From assembly GCA_963797565.1 (NCBI GenBank), contig CAWCPM010000015.1, forward strand, positions 62,001 through 126,000: 64,000 nucleotides of DNA, written 5' to 3'. The notes below the pieces were generated by a model. It made no database searches. It saw only the letters and a program-made list of their open reading frames with translations, and had not been told where the DNA came from. Position numbers and translations under genes: made by a program. Shown here one piece after another: positions 28,460 to 36,288 of this stretch. Positions within the stretch are counted from its first letter, which is position 1. Every line of letters starts with the position of its first letter. The stretch is from JAICYJ01 sp963797565 (GTDB lineage Bacteria > Actinomycetota > Thermoleophilia > Gaiellales > JAICJC01).

Positions 28460-29524
28460 TCAGCGGGCCGGGGCGGCAACCAGCTCGGCGATCCGCTCGG
28501 CGGCGTGCCCGTCGCCGTAGAGCGGCGGGTGCTCGGCCGGGGTCCGTACCTCCGCGAGCGCCTTCGCCACGGCCGCGGGATCCATCGCCACCAACCGGTT
28601 CCAGCCCAGCTCGATCGTCTCCACCCACTCGCTGGTGTCGCGCAGCGTCAGGCACGGCACGGACTGCAGGTAGGCCTCCTTCTGCACGCCCCCGGAGTCG
28701 GTCAGGCAGACGCGGGCAGAGGCCAGCAGGGCCGTGAAGTCGAGGTAGCCGAGCGGTGGCGTGACGAGCGCCGCGCGCTCGGCTCGCTCCAGCAGGCCGC
28801 GCCGCGACAGCGCGGACTCGGTGCGGGGGTGCAGCGGGAACACGAGCGGCCCCTCGATCGACTCCAGCACCTCGACCAGCGCTCCCAGCGCGGCGGCCTC
28901 GGTGTTCGACTGGCGGTGCACGGTGATCAACGCGTAGCCCCGGGGCTCGATGCTGAGCCGCTCAAGGATCGTCGAGCGTCGCCTGGCCAGCGCGCCGAAC
29001 TGGACGGCGACGTCCACCATCACGTCGCCGACCAGGTGCACGCCCTGGGTGATGCCCTCGGCCGCGAGGTTGTCGACGGCCACCTGGCTGGGGCAGAAGC
29101 GCAGGTCGCTGATGACGTCGGTGACGACCCGGTTCACCTCCTCCGGCATCGCCCGGTCAAACGAGCGCAGTCCCGACTCGACGTGCCCGATCCGGTAGCC
29201 GGACTTGACGGCGACGAGCGCTCCGGCCAGCGTCGAGTTGGTGTCGCCATAGACCAGCACGACGTCTGGCTGTTCGGATGCCAGCACCGGCTCCAGGCCG
29301 ACCAGCATCGAGCCGGTCTGCTGGGCGTGGCTGCCGGATCCGGTCTCGATCCGGTGATCGGGTGGCTGCAGTCCCAGCTCGTCGAAGAACACGGCGGACA
29401 GCTCCTCGTCGTAGTGCTGGCCGGTGTGTACGAGCACGTGGTCGCAGACCGGGGCCAGCGCCCGTGCCAGCGGAGCGGCCTTGATGAACTGGGGGCGGTT
29501 GCCGACGACCGAGACGACCTTCAC
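28460..29524 (-). CDS. wecB: UDP-N-acetylglucosamine 2-epimerase (non-hydrolysing)
   Basis: 354 aa, two Rossmann-like domains. Conserved GNRPQFIKAAPLARAL, HTGQHYDEELSAVFF, VYGDTNSTLAGALVA, HVESGLRSFDRAMPEEVNR and TDSGGVQKEAY. Interconverts UDP-GlcNAc and UDP-ManNAc (or the 2,3-diacetamido uronates, as WbpI does). First gene of the sugar operon. GTG start, leaderless (TAGGCT-N7-GTG), behind an array of PHO-box-like repeats. Confidence 0.9.
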   Translation of the reverse strand: MKVVSVVGNRPQFIKAAPLARALAPVCDHVLVHTGQHYDEELSAVFFDELGLQPPDHRIETGSGSHAQQTGSMLVGLEPVLASEQPDVVLVYGDTNSTLAGALVAVKSGYRIGHVESGLRSFDRAMPEEVNRVVTDVISDLRFCPSQVAVDNLAAEGITQGVHLVGDVMVDVAVQFGALARRRSTILERLSIEPRGYALITVHRQSNTEAAALGALVEVLESIEGPLVFPLHPRTESALSRRGLLERAERAALVTPPLGYLDFTALLASARVCLTDSGGVQKEAYLQSVPCLTLRDTSEWVETIELGWNRLVAMDPAAVAKALAEVRTPAEHPPLYGDGHAAERIAELVAAPAR

Positions 29525-29549
29525 GGCGGCCAGCCTAGATGATTGATCG
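29525..29549 (-). promoter_or_regulatory. Leaderless promoter of the nucleotide-sugar operon
   Basis: TAGGCT on the minus strand (29532-29537) is followed by 7 nt and the wecB GTG. The 16 bases at 29534-29549 (CCTAGATGATTGATCG on the plus strand) recur, inverted, at 60058-60073 at the right end of the 251-bp element. Confidence 0.5.
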
Positions 29550-29571
29550 CCCCCGACAGCGGCGACACCTC

Positions 29572-29860
29572 CGTCACGGCACGGTCACGGGCTCGACCGC
29601 CGCCCGCGCCCAGATTGGAGTCAAACCCCGCTTCCGCCCCCGCCACGGGTTCGTGACAGCGCCGTGACATGTGTCGCGGCGCCTGTGACATGGGATTGGC
29701 ATGGTTGCGCAGATCGCACCCGGTCAGGGCTCAGAGGCCGCTTCGGGGTGCGTTGCAGGTCGCTGCCGGGTGCGTGACCGGCTCGTGACCGCGGCGTGCG
29801 GAAGCGGGGGCTTTCGCGAGAAACATCGCCGTGACAGTGGTGCCACTGCCGGCCGTGACC
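29572..29860. promoter_or_regulatory. Array of 11-bp-phased (G/T)GTCACG repeats, PHO-box-like
   Basis: This 340-base stretch without a gene (29525-29864) holds nine copies of GTCAC/GTGAC. Six form three tandem pairs, each a 7-mer, 4 nt, 7-mer: CGTCACG/GGTCACG on the plus strand (29572-29578, 29583-29589); TGTCACG twice on the minus strand (29652-29658, 29663-29669); GGTCACG twice on the minus strand (29773-29779, 29784-29790). Single copies lie at 29684, 29830 and 29854. The geometry equals the Streptomyces PHO box (GTTCACC repeats every 11 bp). A 14-bp palindrome CAGTGG-TG-CCACTG sits at 29835-29848. Only wecB starts from this region. Confidence 0.6.
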
Positions 29861-29864
29861 CGGC

Positions 29865-30557
29865 TCAGCCGGCCAGGCGCGCGGTCAGGTCGGTCAGCCG
29901 GCCGCTGGCCAGCAGCACGCCGGCCACGATCAGCACCGCGCCCGAGATCCTGGTGACCAGGCCCCAGTGGTCGCGCAGCGTGCGGGTGGCGCCGATCACC
30001 GCCGGCAGCCAGATGCCGGCCGCGATGAACGGGACGCCCAGGCCCAGCCCGTACACCATCAGGAGCAGCGCGCCCTGGCCGGCGTGGCCCCGGCTGCCGG
30101 CGATGGCCAGGATCGCCGCCAGCTGTGCACCGATGCAGGGCGTCCAGCCGACGCCGAATGCGGCGCCCGCCGCCGCGGCGCCGATCGGGCCGTGCGGCCG
30201 TGCCGGGGCCGGCAGCTTCCAGCTGCTGCGCATCACGCTGGCGGTCGGCACCAGCATCACCAAGCCCATCGCGATCACAAACGCGCCGGCCACCAGCTCC
30301 AGGCCGCGCTGATGGTCGATGAACTGCGCGCCCAGCACGCCGGTGCCGGCCCCCACAAGCGTGAAGACAGCGGTGAACCCCACCACGAACCAGCATGCGG
30401 CCAGCGTCACCCGCCGGCGGTGGCCGGTCAGGTCGGCTCCCGCCACGCCGCTCACGAACGAGAGGTATCCGGGAATCAGCGGCCACACGCAGGGCGACAC
30501 GAACGACACGAACCCGGCCGCGAACGCAACCGAGAGCGCGGTCGCCGACACGTTCAT
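29865..30557 (-). CDS. ccdA: CcdA-type thiol:disulfide membrane transporter
   Basis: 230 aa, about six transmembrane helices. The two redox-active Cys are in VSFVSPCVWPLIPGYLS and GVGWTPCIGAQLAAI, each in the Pro-Cys context typical of CcdA. It carries electrons from cytosolic thioredoxin to extracytoplasmic thioredoxin-like proteins, usually for cytochrome c maturation. Start overlaps the stop of the TlpA-like gene (ATGA), its probable partner. The ATG at 30557 begins just before the first helix. Confidence 0.9.
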   Translation of the reverse strand: MNVSATALSVAFAAGFVSFVSPCVWPLIPGYLSFVSGVAGADLTGHRRRVTLAACWFVVGFTAVFTLVGAGTGVLGAQFIDHQRGLELVAGAFVIAMGLVMLVPTASVMRSSWKLPAPARPHGPIGAAAAGAAFGVGWTPCIGAQLAAILAIAGSRGHAGQGALLLMVYGLGLGVPFIAAGIWLPAVIGATRTLRDHWGLVTRISGAVLIVAGVLLASGRLTDLTARLAG

Positions 30558-31096
30558 GCCAGCAGCCGGTCGAGCACGCCGCCCACGCGCTGCTCGGTGG
30601 TCTGGCCGATGATCTGGTACACCACGCGGCCCTGCGCATCGATGATGTAGGTGATCGGCTGGCCCAGCACGTGGTAGGGGTCGATCAGGTGCCCGTGCTG
30701 ATCCCACACCACCGGCCATGTCATGTCGTGGTCGTGGACGAACCCCCGCACGCTCGACAGCTCAGGGGTGCGCACGGCCACGCTCAGCAGGTTGACGCGG
30801 CCGGCGAAGCGGTGGTCGAGCTGCACGAAGGCGGCCGCCTCGCGCCGGCATGGATCGCACCAGGCGGCGAAGAAGTTGATCACCAGCGGCTTGCCGCGGT
30901 AACCGCTGAGGCCGACCTTGCCGCCGTCGATGGTGGTGGCGGTGAAGGCGGCGGCCGGCGTGCGGCTGGCCGGCGCTGGCAGGGTCAGCTGGGCCGGCTG
31001 CTTGATCGCGTCGGAGTGGGCGCGGCCGAACAGCACCACCACCAACAACAGCACGGCCGCAATCGTCCCGAGGGCCACGGTCAGCATGCGGCGCAT
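30554..31096 (-). CDS. TlpA/ResA-like extracytoplasmic thioredoxin
   Basis: 180 aa: an N-terminal membrane anchor (residues 4-25), then a TlpA-type thioredoxin domain with FFAAWCDPCRREAA (WCDPC) and cis-Pro at QPITYIID. It would reduce apocytochrome c or other secreted thiols using electrons from CcdA. Start ATG supported by TACCAT (31103-31108) 6 nt upstream, so a leaderless two-gene operon. Confidence 0.88.
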   Translation of the reverse strand: MRRMLTVALGTIAAVLLLVVVLFGRAHSDAIKQPAQLTLPAPASRTPAAAFTATTIDGGKVGLSGYRGKPLVINFFAAWCDPCRREAAAFVQLDHRFAGRVNLLSVAVRTPELSSVRGFVHDHDMTWPVVWDQHGHLIDPYHVLGQPITYIIDAQGRVVYQIIGQTTEQRVGGVLDRLLA

Positions 31097-31115
31097 GCCG
31101 GGATGGTACCGCCGG

Positions 31116-32168
31116 TTACTCGGCGGTTGGTGCGTCGGCCAGCCGCCGCGCATACGCGGCCACCAGCACCGCGCAGGCCTCGAGGTCGGCCGGGTCGAGC
31201 ACCTCGTTGGGCGAGTGCATGTGACGCAGCGGGATGCTGACGACGCCACCTGGGACGCCGCTTCGCGTCACCTTGACGGCGTCCAGGTCGGTCCCGGTGT
31301 CACCGCCGGACGGCTCCACCTGGTAGGGGATGCCCTCCGCCTCGGCCGTCTCCATCAGGCCCTCGAACACCCGCGGGTGCACGCCGCCGCCGCGTGACAG
31401 GGCCGGGCCCTTGCCCAGCTCGACGTGCCCGTACTGCTGCTTGCTGGTGCTCGGGTAGTCGGTCGCGTTGGTCACGTCGACCGCGATCGCGACGTCGGGG
31501 GCCGACGCGTAGCCGGACGTGTATGCGCCCAGGAAGCTGGTCTCCTCGCCGACCGTGGCGACGCCGGTCAGCGAGGCGGAGCCCGGCTTCTCGGCGTACA
31601 GCCGAACGGCCTCGGCGGCCACGAACGCGCCGCAGCGGTTGTCGGCGGCGCGCGTGGCGATGCGCCCGTTGGCCAGCCGCACCAGCGGCTGCTCCAGCAC
31701 CGCGAGGTCGCCGACGCCGACCAGCTTGGCTGCGTCCTTCGCGTCCGCCGCGCCGACGTCGATCCACAGGTCGCGCAGCTTCGACGGCTTCTCGCGATCG
31801 GCTGCGTCCTGGTGGTGGCGCGACTTCTTGCCGACGACCCCCGCGAGCGGGCCGTCCTTGCCCAGGATCCGCACGCGCTGGCCGACCAGCACCTCCGGGT
31901 CCCACCCGCCCAGCGGGCCGAACCACAGGTAGCCCTCGTCGTCGACGTGGTTGATGACCAGGCCGATCTCGTCGATGTGCCCGAAGATCGCCACCTTCGG
32001 ATCGCCGTCGGGGACCGCCTCCGCGAAGCTCGAGCCGAGCGTGTCGTGGCGCGTATCGGCGAAGGCCGAGGTGTACTCGCGCCAGACGCGGGCCGGCAGC
32101 CGCTCGTCGCCGCTGGGGCCGGCGGCGTCGACCAGGCGCTCGAAGAACTGCATCGACTGCTTGCGCAT
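31116..32168 (-). CDS. M42-family metallo-aminopeptidase
   Basis: 350-aa M42 (glutamyl/tetrahedral) aminopeptidase. Metal ligands in IFGHIDEIGLVI (His and Asp), TRAADNRCGAFVA (bridging Asp), GEETSFLGAYTS (catalytic Glu pair), AIAVDVTNATD and the last His in PLRHMHSPNEVLD. These enzymes form 12-mers and trim peptides in the cytosol. Start ATG with TATAAC 7 nt upstream. Confidence 0.9.
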   Translation of the reverse strand: MRKQSMQFFERLVDAAGPSGDERLPARVWREYTSAFADTRHDTLGSSFAEAVPDGDPKVAIFGHIDEIGLVINHVDDEGYLWFGPLGGWDPEVLVGQRVRILGKDGPLAGVVGKKSRHHQDAADREKPSKLRDLWIDVGAADAKDAAKLVGVGDLAVLEQPLVRLANGRIATRAADNRCGAFVAAEAVRLYAEKPGSASLTGVATVGEETSFLGAYTSGYASAPDVAIAVDVTNATDYPSTSKQQYGHVELGKGPALSRGGGVHPRVFEGLMETAEAEGIPYQVEPSGGDTGTDLDAVKVTRSGVPGGVVSIPLRHMHSPNEVLDPADLEACAVLVAAYARRLADAPTAE

Positions 32169-32202
32169 CCGGCGAGTTATAGCCGTGCGCGCCGGCTCTG
32201 CG

Positions 32203-33586
32203 CTACACGGCCGCAGCCACCGGCAGCGTGACCGTGAAGGTGGTCGCCCCGGGCTGCGAGCGCACCGTGATGTCGCCGCGGTGGCCGGCCACGATCCGGC
32301 GCACGATGTCGAGGCCAAGGCCGGAGCCCTCGCCCACGCCCTTGGTGGTGAAGAACGGCTCGAACACACGGGTCTGCTCCTCGGCCGGGATGCCGGGGCC
32401 GTTGTCTGCGATGTCAACGGCGACGCCCGCGGTGTTGCGCCTGGTGGTGATGGTGATCGTGCCCTTGCCCGTCGAGCGCGTCCAGCGCGTTCACGATCAG
32501 GTTCGTCCAGACCTGGTTCAGCTCCGATCCGTGCGCCGTCACGCGTGGCAGCGTGCGGTCGTAGTGCCGCTCGACGGTGATGCTGCCCTGCTTCAGCCGG
32601 TGGCCGAGGATGGTCAGCGTGCTGTCGAGGCCCTCGTGCAGGTCGACCTCGGCCACGGCCGCCCGGTCCATGTGCGTGTAGTCCTTGATCGCCGACACCA
32701 GTTCCGAGATGCGCGCCGTCGACTCGTGCAGCTCCGCCACCAGGCCGGTTGCGGTCAGCGATGCCGCCACCCACTCAAACGCCGCCACCCGCGCTCCCCC
32801 GGCGGCCTCGGCCACCTGCTCCAGCCAGGCGTCGTCGACGCCGGCCTGGGCCAGCGGCTCCGCCAGCCGCCAGCCGTCGGCACCCAGCTCGTCGAGCTTC
32901 GCGGCCAGCGCGTCCTCGCGGTCGGCGGCGTCCATCGCGTCGCCCGAGGCAGTCCCGGCAGCAGCCTTCCGGGCAGCCTGCTGCAGCTCCACCAGACGCG
33001 CCACCTGCTCCCGCTCCAAGCCGCTGGACACGAACTGGTGGGCGGTGTCCTGGAGCGTGTCCAGGGCCTCGGCCAGCTCGGAAGCGGTGCGCCGGGCGGC
33101 CGCGGCCGGGTTGTTCAGCTCGTGGGCGAGCCCTGCGGAGAGCGTGCCCAGGGCGGCCAGCTTCTCCTGCTGGCGCACACTCGACTCGGCCGCCTGCGCG
33201 ATCGGCGCGATCAGCCGCACGGCCGTCCGCATCGCCAGCGGTGTTGCCTGCAGGAAGGCAAGGAAGCTCTCGGCATCCCATGTGACGACGCGCGCCGGGG
33301 TGCTGGCGCGGCCGGTGGCGACGGCGGGATCCCCGGTCAGGAGGTTGGACGCGCCGGAGTAGGTGGGGCCGTGCCGCTCGCTCAGCACCATGTCGATGCC
33401 GTTGATGCAGCGTGACCACTCGATCGTGCCCTCGGCGATCACGTAGAACCGCTCCACCGGCTTGCCCTGGACGGTGACCGTGGCGCCGACCGGGAGCGTC
33501 TCCTCGACGCCGTGCGCTGCGAATGCGGCCAGCGTCTCGTCGTCGACTCCCTGGAACAGGTCGAGATCGGCCAGCAGCTCGATCAT
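32203..33586 (-). CDS. Cyclic-nucleotide-domain sensor histidine kinase (frameshifted)
   Basis: About 460 aa, cytosolic. Residues 1-125: cNMP-binding (CAP_ED) beta-roll (LFQGVDDETLAAFA, VQGKPVERFYVIAEGTIEW). HisKA near residue 155 with GTLSAGLAHELNNP. HATPase with NLIVNALDALDG, then in the shifted frame an Asp-Asn-Gly-Pro-Gly N/G1 box and GEGSGLGLDIVRRI. The frame breaks near 32470; removing one C from TTGCCCGTCG on the plus strand restores it. Start overlaps the stop of the receiver-reductase gene. Ligand of the CAP_ED domain unknown. Confidence 0.85.
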
Positions 33587-35272
33587 TCCGCGCCGGCCAG
33601 GTACTCGTGCACGAAGCTGACGGCCATCGACCCCTCGCCCACGGCCGAGGCCACGCGCTTCATCGACTGGCTGCGGACGTCGCCGGCCACGAACAGCCCG
33701 GGCATGGTTGTCTCGAGCAGGTAGGGGTTCCGGTCGAGCCGCCAGCGCGGGCGCACGTGCTCGAGCAGCAGCTCGTTGCCGGCCAGCACGAAGCCGCGCT
33801 TGTCACGGGCGACGTCGTCGGGCAGCCACTCGGTCTGCGGCCGCGCGCCGATGAACACGAACATCGCCGCCAGCTCCATCTCCTCGTCGGCTCCGCTGGC
33901 CGTGTCGCGCACGGTGATCCGCTTCAGCTGGTCGTCGCCGTGAGCGGCGGCCACCTCGGCGTTGGTGCGCACGGTGATGTTGGGCGTGGCCTCGATCGTG
34001 TCGATCAGATAGCGGGACATGCTCTTGGCCAGGCTGTCGCCGCGGTAGAGGATGGTCACGTGCTGGGCGTAGTTGGCGAAGTAGATCGCCGCCTGTCCGG
34101 CGGAGTTGGCGCCGCCCACGACCACGACGTGCTCGTCACGGCAGGACACGCCCTCGGTGCGGGAGCCGCCGTAGTAGACGCCGCGGCCGGTCAGCTCCTC
34201 GACCCCGGGCGCGTCCAGCAGGCGGTAGTCGACGCCGGTGGCGACGATCACGGCCGCCGCGCCCAGCTCCTCGCCGCCGGCCAGGTGCACGACCTTGGAC
34301 GGGCCCCGCTGCTCGATCCGGGTCACCTGCTGGACGGTCAAGAGCTCGGCGCCGAAGCGCTGGGCCTGGGTGGTGGCGCGGCGGGCGAGGTCACCGCCGC
34401 TGAGCCCGACCGGGAAGCCCAGGTAGTTCTCGATCCGGGAGCTCTGGCCGGCCTGGCCGCCCGGGAGCGTCGCGCTCGACCAGCGCCGTCGTCAGGCCCT
34501 CGGATGCGCCGTACACGGCGGCCGCCAGCCCGGCCGGCCCGCCGCCCACGATCACGAGGTCGTAGAACGGCCGCTCCGCGCGGCGCAGCACGCCCGTGCG
34601 CTCGGCCAGCTCGGTGATGGTGGGCCCGTGCAGCGAGCCGCCGTCGGGGAACAGCACCAGCGGCAGCACGCCGTCGCCCTCGGCGGCCGCCAGCAGTCTC
34701 CGTGCCTCGTCCTCGCGCTCGACGTCCAGCCACTGGAACGGCACCTGGTTTCGGGCCAGGAAGTCGCGGGCGTCGTGCGACTCGCGCGACCAGCGGTGGC
34801 CGACCAGCTGGATGCGGTCGGCGTCGGCCGGCGCCTCGGCCCGCCAGGCATCGAGCAGGTCGTCGATCACGGGGTACAGCTGCTCCTCGGGCGGGTCCCA
34901 TGGCTTCAGCAGGTAGTGGTCGAGCGAGACGCGGTTGATCGCGTCGATCGCGGCCTGCGTGTCGGCGTACGCGGTCAGCAGAGCGCGCTTCGCGTCCGGT
35001 GCGATCTCGAGCGCCGCCTCCAGCAGCTCGACGCCGGACATGCCGGGCATGCGCTGGTCGACCAGCAGCAGCGCGATCGGCGTGCCCCGGAGCTTCGCCT
35101 CGCGCAGGGTGGCCAGCGCCTCCTCGCCGCTGCCGGCCCGCAGCACGCGGTAGTCGCGTCCGTAGCGGCGGCGCAGGTCGCGCTCGACCGCGCGGGCCAC
35201 CGACGGCTCGTCGTCGACCGCCAGCAGCACCGGCCGTGAGGTCTCGACTGCGGCGGGCGTCTGGTCGGTCAT
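33583..35272 (-). CDS. Response regulator fused to thioredoxin-reductase-like flavoprotein (frameshifted)
   Basis: About 562 aa. Residues ~15-130: receiver domain, VDDEPSVARAVE, phosphoacceptor Asp in LLLVDQRMPGMSG, Lys in DHYLLKPWDP. Residues ~155-235: a thioredoxin/glutaredoxin-like linker. From ~240: FAD fold LVIVGGGPAGLAAAVYGASEG, PGGQAGQSSRIENYLG after correction, NADPH fold VVVVGGANSAGQAA, and GLFVAGDVRSQ. The redox CxxC of true thioredoxin reductases is absent (only EGVSCRDEHV). The frame breaks near 34460; one G too many in CCCGGGCGG. The gene sits between a UBP finger and its probable kinase. Confidence 0.88.
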
Positions 35273-35550
35273 GCCGGTGAGTCGACCGTGAAGGCCACCT
35301 CGTCCGGGTAGCACCAGAACCAGTCCTCGCCGGGCTCGGCCGAGCGGATCACGGGATGGCTGGTCTCGTTGGCGTGTGCGGTGGCGTGGCGGTTGGGCGA
35401 CGAATCGCAGCAGCCGATGTGGCCGCAGCTGGTACACATGCGCAGGTGCAGCCAGCGGCTGCCCATGCGCAGGCAGTCCTCACAGCCTGCGATCGGCTCC
35501 GGCAGGTCGGTGATCGTGATCTGGTCGAGATGGGTGCATTGACCTGGCAA
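35269..35550 (-). CDS. UBP-type zinc-finger protein
   Basis: 93 aa, essentially one ZnF-UBP domain. Zn ligands run through CTHLDQ, GCEDCLRMGSRWLHLR, CTSCGHIGCCDSS, NRHATAHANETSHPVI. In eukaryotes this fold binds the free Gly-Gly end of ubiquitin; its bacterial ligand is unknown. TTG start (35550) chosen for AGGAGG 5 nt upstream and because the finger begins at once; a longer reading to 35595 starts at another TTG without a ribosome site. ATGA overlap with the receiver-reductase gene. Confidence 0.82.
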   Translation of the reverse strand: MPGQCTHLDQITITDLPEPIAGCEDCLRMGSRWLHLRMCTSCGHIGCCDSSPNRHATAHANETSHPVIRSAEPGEDWFWCYPDEVAFTVDSPA

Positions 35551-35591
35551 CGCGGCCTCCTGGGACGGATGCAGGCAGCGTAGATCAGCGG

Positions 35592-36198
35592 TCAAATGCC
35601 GAGGCTGCGCAGCCGGTCAGCCAGAGCGTGATCGCGCCCAGGGCCGCTCCTGCGACGTCCATGAAGAGGTCGCCGACGGTGTCGCGGTAGGCGCCGTAGC
35701 CGGTGGCGACGGGGTGCGTGAAGGCCGTCCACTCGGTCAGCTCGATGCCGATGCCGAGCATGGCCGCCACGCCCGCCGCGGCCAGGATCGTGACGAGGCG
35801 GTCGGTGCCGCGGGTGGCGAGCAACGCGCCTGCGAAGCCGGTCAGGGCGACGGTGCCGACCAGATGCGAGAAGTTGTCGAAGTTGTCGATGCGGCCGTAG
35901 AGGCCGAGGCTGTTGCCGGCCGCGTCGAAGGCGAACGGCACCAGCAGGTAGGCGTCGGCGGCCAGCGGGTAGCGGCCGCGACCGCGCGCGGCCCAGATCA
36001 GCGGCAGCACGATCAGGCCGACGGGGTAGACGACGCCGCGCAGCCACAGCGCCTGGCCGTGGAAGCCGCCGGCGGCCGGCACCACGAAGCTCGAGGCCAG
36101 CAGGCAGGCGACGGTGATCTTGCCGGCAGCCAGCCAGGCCAGGGGATCGAGGCGTGGGGTCGGGTGGCGGTGACTGCGGGGATGGCGATCAGGCTCAT
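35592..36198 (-). CDS. Membrane protein of unknown function (DUF2238-like), frameshifted near its start
   Basis: About 200 aa, five to six transmembrane helices. Conserved-looking polar motifs between helices: YGRIDNFDNFSHLVGT, GIELTEWTAF and YRDTVGDLFMDVAGA, the charged pattern of YjdF/DUF2238 proteins. The continuous frame starts at 36085, but ATG 36198 has TACCGT 6 nt upstream (leaderless), and a shift near 36130 yields LDPLAWLAAGKITVACLLA leading into that frame. Function unknown. Confidence 0.65.
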
Positions 36199-36288
36199 GC
36201 GCCCACGGTAGGGCCGCGTCGCCGTGGCTGGCGTCAGGGCATCCCCTACGCGTCGCGGCGGCCCCAGACGCGGGCTACGCCGTCGGCG

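Noticed and set aside
29701..30312. A 203-aa plus-strand ORF starting in the repeat array
   Set aside because: It is antisense to ccdA, Pro/Arg/Ala-rich with no domain; ccdA on the other strand is unambiguous.
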